In this document: positions 18,591-21,148 of the stretch, piece after piece | How the letters are laid out: the number at the start of each line of letters is the position of its first letter | Position numbering within the stretch: position 1 is the stretch's first letter | DNA from: Zygnema cylindricum | Taxonomy: Eukaryota > Streptophyta > Zygnematophyceae > Zygnematales > Zygnemataceae | Length of the DNA: 21,148 nucleotides | NCBI GenBank assembly: GCA_037447655.1 | Contig: JBBHKE010000905.1 | Location: 126,001-147,148, forward strand | Direction: 5' to 3' | Position numbers and translations under genes: made by a program | Notes under the pieces: model-generated | Told to the model about the DNA's origin: nothing | Database searches by the model: none | The model's input: the letters and a program-made list of their open reading frames with translations, nothing else

Positions 18591-19441
18591 GTTCATACTG
18601 GATGCCATAAAAATGCCGAATATTCGAGGGCTCCGGACTATTCTATGTTCCAAAACGACAAAATGTGGAAAGTGAATGTTGTGTATCCGTACATTTCATC
18701 TCGGTGATAAATCGGATAACCAGTATAATATAAAAATATCCTTTATCGTTATCTTTACAGGGGCCGATATACTACGATATATCGAAATCGGCTTTTATCT
18801 ACGATATATTAGGAATATCGACCCACTGATTACCGATATATCCCGCGGGAAATGGGGGGCTGGAAAAAAATTACACATTGGGTATGGATAACAAAATACA
18901 GAATAATACGGAAAATCCACATAGAAGTACGGTCCGATACATATCAACCACAAATAGTTCAAGAAAAGGTACATATCTGTTATGGTTAGACCGAACACAA
19001 AATAAAATGCTTAAATTAGCGAAAGAATAATATTGAAGGATCAAATCGATTTTATGGCTATACCAGTAATAGTATTTATCTCCACCGCATCCTTAAACTT
19101 TTGACATATATCGAGTTTGCGGATAAAGGTTGATATATCGATAATCGACAAGCAAACGTACTATAGTTTGTACGATAGTCCATACGTAGTTCCATGCCAT
19201 ACAAAAACGTGTCTTGCCATATGCCAATTCTTCACCGCACGCGTGATTCGTCGGAGATTTTATTTCTAAAATCTTTTTTAGAATCTGGAAGAAAAGCACA
19301 GGAGGATCTGCATATCCACTGTAATTAAGTTATTTTTCTTAAATATCATCTAGGGCTTTACACGTAGGCAATTTTGTTGTCGTTATATGGCTGTCACGAA
19401 ATGTCATGCAATTATGTGTCTGAAAAGTTGTGTCAAAATAG
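18591..19441. other. AT-rich stretch with scattered GATATATCG motifs
   Basis: Two clusters of GATAT(A)TCG-like palindromes occur at about 18762-18850 and 19105-19145. They resemble the subterminal arrays of the TAGTGTTGGGTATCG hAT family but have no terminus or TSD that I could find, so they may be eroded ends. No gene is recognised; the remaining ORFs are short and AT-driven. Confidence 0.4.
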
Positions 19442-20080
19442 TAGTGTTGGGTATCGGGTAATTTCATATTGCAATAATTTCGATATTCGATATATTGAAT
19501 ATCGGTCGATCAAGGTATTCGATATATCGTACTGAGACCAACATAAAACATCGCAATAATTATCGCGATGTGAAGTACTTTTTTATTTTTTTATTTTATA
19601 TAGTATGTTATTTTACCGAAAAGTAAGAATTCTTTACACCGTGAGACGCCACGTACAATGTGTTTACTCCGTAACTTCACGGTAAACGCCGCAAAATGGA
19701 ACCGCAAAAAAATTACTAAGAGCGTTGTTCCATTAGGCGGTCATTCATTTACTGAAGCGACCGTTCCATTGTGTCGGATCAGTAACCAACATTTATTTTT
19801 GCGTGGCACACTTTGATTTGGCCACGTAATAAAAAAATACGATTCTGGTAATCTTCAGAGAATCTTTGGCAACAAATTGTGACCACGTATTTGTACCTGC
19901 GAAGGTAAAAAGTGACTCGTACGACGTATTCAATAAAATCTGAACGGGCGGACGAAACTTAAGATTTGTAAAAACGTACGAAAATGTCAAAATGGTTAGT
20001 GGATCGCGTGAAATAATATCCTCCGTCAATGATTCTTTTGCGTCTTCCGGTGGCCTCGCATCCTCCCTGGCGGTAGGCAC
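19442..20080 (-). mobile_element. One end of a hAT element of the TAGTGTTGGGTATCG family (other end not found)
   Basis: The terminus TAGTGTTGGGTATCGGG and the following 280 bp align with the left end of the 3123-4521 element, including GATATTCGATATAT, ACCAACATAAAACATCGC-like and AACGCCGCAAAATG blocks. Unlike that copy, this one runs into a transposase C-terminal remnant on the minus strand (19793-19990), so the 19442 end is the 3' end relative to the transposase. No matching inverted terminus occurs before 21148; the element is either truncated or extends outside the window. The right limit given is only where the ORF ends. Confidence 0.55.
19793..20005 (-). pseudogene. hAT transposase dimerisation-domain remnant
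   Basis: The minus-strand reading frame contains NTSYESLFTFAG followed about 14 residues later by KDSLKITRIVFFYYVAKS. This parallels the hAT C-terminal signature (TS..SERLFS.AG, then R.RL....V..L.FL) with the conserved Glu and AG but Ser in place of Arg. It ends about 350 bp before the element terminus at 19442, the usual arrangement. The frame extends upstream to 20080 but loses resemblance there. Only the C-terminal tip is present, so it is a fragment and cannot encode an active enzyme. Recognition is by motif only. Confidence 0.45.
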
Positions 20081-20180
20081 ATGTCATATGCGACGTGTAC
20101 CCACAAGGTCGCTCAGTCGTCGTGGATATTTATTCACTTTTCCACGAGGCACGATGTTATTCGTTCATGCGCTAAGAAAT

Positions 20181-20500
20181 TAACGTACTCCGGGTCACTT
20201 GTTGCGAACTGAAAGTGTCAGACTATGGAGCATCCAATTATGCATCCGAAGGTGCACGTTTACGCCCATAAACGTGGAGAATCAAATCCCTCATTCAGTA
20301 TGTTTGTTTTTCTGACATTTTTTTTTTGGTAAGGTACTGTACAAAAGAGTACAGCTTTCAATAGACAACAACATTTCCCCCCTAATGGAACCTTACCCTA
20401 ATTTCGTAATGCATAGAATTTATTACTTAGTATGGATAGAACCTTGACGTACGAGAAGTACACAATAAATTTGTCAAATGATGAACTAACAAAAAAAAAA
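20181..20500. other. Spacer, no gene
   Basis: No recognisable gene, TIR or repeat array. Several poly-T and poly-A runs, and a small inverted pair TGTAC...GTACA near 20337-20353. Confidence 0.35.
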
Positions 20501-20503
20501 TTA

Positions 20504-20521
20504 CCTCTCTCTCTCTCTCTT
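20504..20521. repeat. CT microsatellite
   Basis: A CCTCTCTCTCTCTCTCTT tract upstream of the short ORF at 20552. In plants, CT tracts are common in 5' untranslated regions and as polypyrimidine tracts before splice acceptors; AATTATAG at 20537-20544 could be such an acceptor. Confidence 0.7.
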
Positions 20522-20551
20522 TGTTTTAACCAAAAAATTATAGCTTTCTCT

Positions 20552-20668
20552 ATGGATTCCCAAGGGATAGAAGGCAGCATGGGAGGTTTAGAGGATGATG
20601 ACACCCAGCTACTTCAAAATATGGAAACCGTACACATGGAAAACTCATTAATATATATATATAAATAA
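20552..20668 (+). CDS. Candidate short ORF or first exon, unknown product
   Basis: A 38-codon ATG-initiated ORF begins MDSQGIEGSMGG and continues with an acidic run, EDDD, before TQLLQNME. Its first 33 codons have a balanced composition unlike the AT-driven ORFs around it. It then enters an AT repeat (encoding IYIYK) and stops. Upstream are a CT tract and a possible TATAG splice acceptor, so it might be the first coding exon of a host gene, but there is no convincing donor site and I recognise no protein family. Downstream lies very AT-rich DNA and then a minisatellite. It may be a chance ORF. Confidence 0.2.
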   Translation: MDSQGIEGSMGGLEDDDTQLLQNMETVHMENSLIYIYK

Positions 20669-20838
20669 TTAATATTAATGTGGAAATATGGGTTACTTGT
20701 GGCCAAATATTGATTTATATTATAAATATTGGAATTGGAATTGGAATTATATTGCATTTTTGGAATGGTAAAAAATGTGGATTTTTAATTTTATTGATGT
20801 TATAATTAGAAGTGTAATTTCTTAAATTAGGAATAATA
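20669..20838. other. Very AT-rich segment with GGAATT triplet repeat
   Basis: AT-rich sequence with TAATTAATATTAAT-like palindromes (20656-20676) and three GGAATT units near 20728-20747. It separates the short ORF from the terminal minisatellite. Confidence 0.5.
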
Positions 20839-21148
20839 GTTGATACTAACAGCTACAGCAGTAGTACTAGTAGGTGCAGCTAGTACTAGCTGATGCAGCA
20901 CTAGTACTAGCAGCTGCAGTTAGTACTACCAGCTGCAGCACTAGTACTAACAGCTGCAGCTAGTACTAGCAGCTGTAGCTAATACTACCAACTGCAGAAC
21001 TGGTACTAGCAGCTGCAGCTAGTACTACTAGCTGCAGCTATAGTACTACTAGTAGCAGTAGCTAGTACTATCAGCTGTACAACCAGCTGCAGCACTAGTA
21101 CTAGCAGCTGCAACTAGTACTACCAGCTGCAGCACTAGTACTAGCAGC
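20839..21148. repeat. Palindrome-rich 19/21-bp minisatellite, continues past the window
   Basis: Alternating units of about 19 and 21 bp, CAGCTGCAGCTAGTACTAC and CAGCTGCAGCACTAGTACTA(G/A), repeat to the right edge with substitutions and a few indels. Each unit is built from overlapping palindromes (CAGCTG, CTGCAG, AGTACT, ACTAGT), so the whole array is close to self-complementary. At 40 bp the pair of units recurs as a higher-order period in places. The array is truncated by the window end. Confidence 0.88.

Overview
The window looks like nuclear, gene-poor, transposon-rich DNA from a plant or other streptophyte (land plant or charophyte-type alga). The only clearly recognisable protein-coding sequence is a broken hAT transposase of the plant BED-finger / DUF659 / hAT-C type. 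There is no bacterial operon structure, rRNA, tRNA or CRISPR array. The species cannot be fixed from the sequence alone.

Most of the window can be parsed into DNA (class II) transposons and their non-autonomous derivatives, because terminal inverted repeats (TIRs) and target-site duplications (TSDs) can be read directly. hAT-type elements (8-bp TSDs) are: a 718-bp element at 1170-1887; a 1.4-kb element at 3123-4521 with a second hAT MITE nested inside it (3767-4312); a 2.97-kb element carrying the transposase pseudogene (5149-8119); a MITE at 8128-8405 abutting it; a degenerate copy at 10480-10903; and one end of a further hAT at 19442 with a transposase C-terminal remnant. PIF/Harbinger-like elements (TIR near GGGTRCGTCYCCATGT, TAA/TTA flanks) are at 2270-3040, 14149-14570, 14575-15337 and 16686-17642, with partial relatives at about 12964-13706 and 15527-16050. 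Two elements flanked by TA, with a CACCGCCAATCGCTATTAG-like TIR, lie at 8622-9123 and 18391-18588.

Between the elements are tandem repeats: a near-perfect 324-bp tandem duplication (12447-13094), a nine-copy 18-bp minisatellite that starts exactly at a transposon end (16051-16217), and a 19/21-bp palindrome-rich minisatellite running off the right edge (20839-21148). Unique-looking stretches (1-1161, 4530-5140, 9126-10427, 10912-12446, 16218-16685, 17646-18388, 20181-20500) hold no gene I recognise. A short ORF at 20552-20668 behind a CT tract is the only weak candidate for an exon of a host gene.

No new multi-gene system is apparent. The most informative structure is the hAT pair at 5141-8413: two unlike hAT elements lie end to end, separated and flanked by three identical copies of the 8-bp target CTATGAAC. 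This implies that the second insertion re-used exactly the target of the first. The other notable signals are strand-polarised CGTAC arrays inside the hAT ends, paired TGACGTCA palindromes conserved in one Harbinger-like family, and repeated nesting or abutting of elements.
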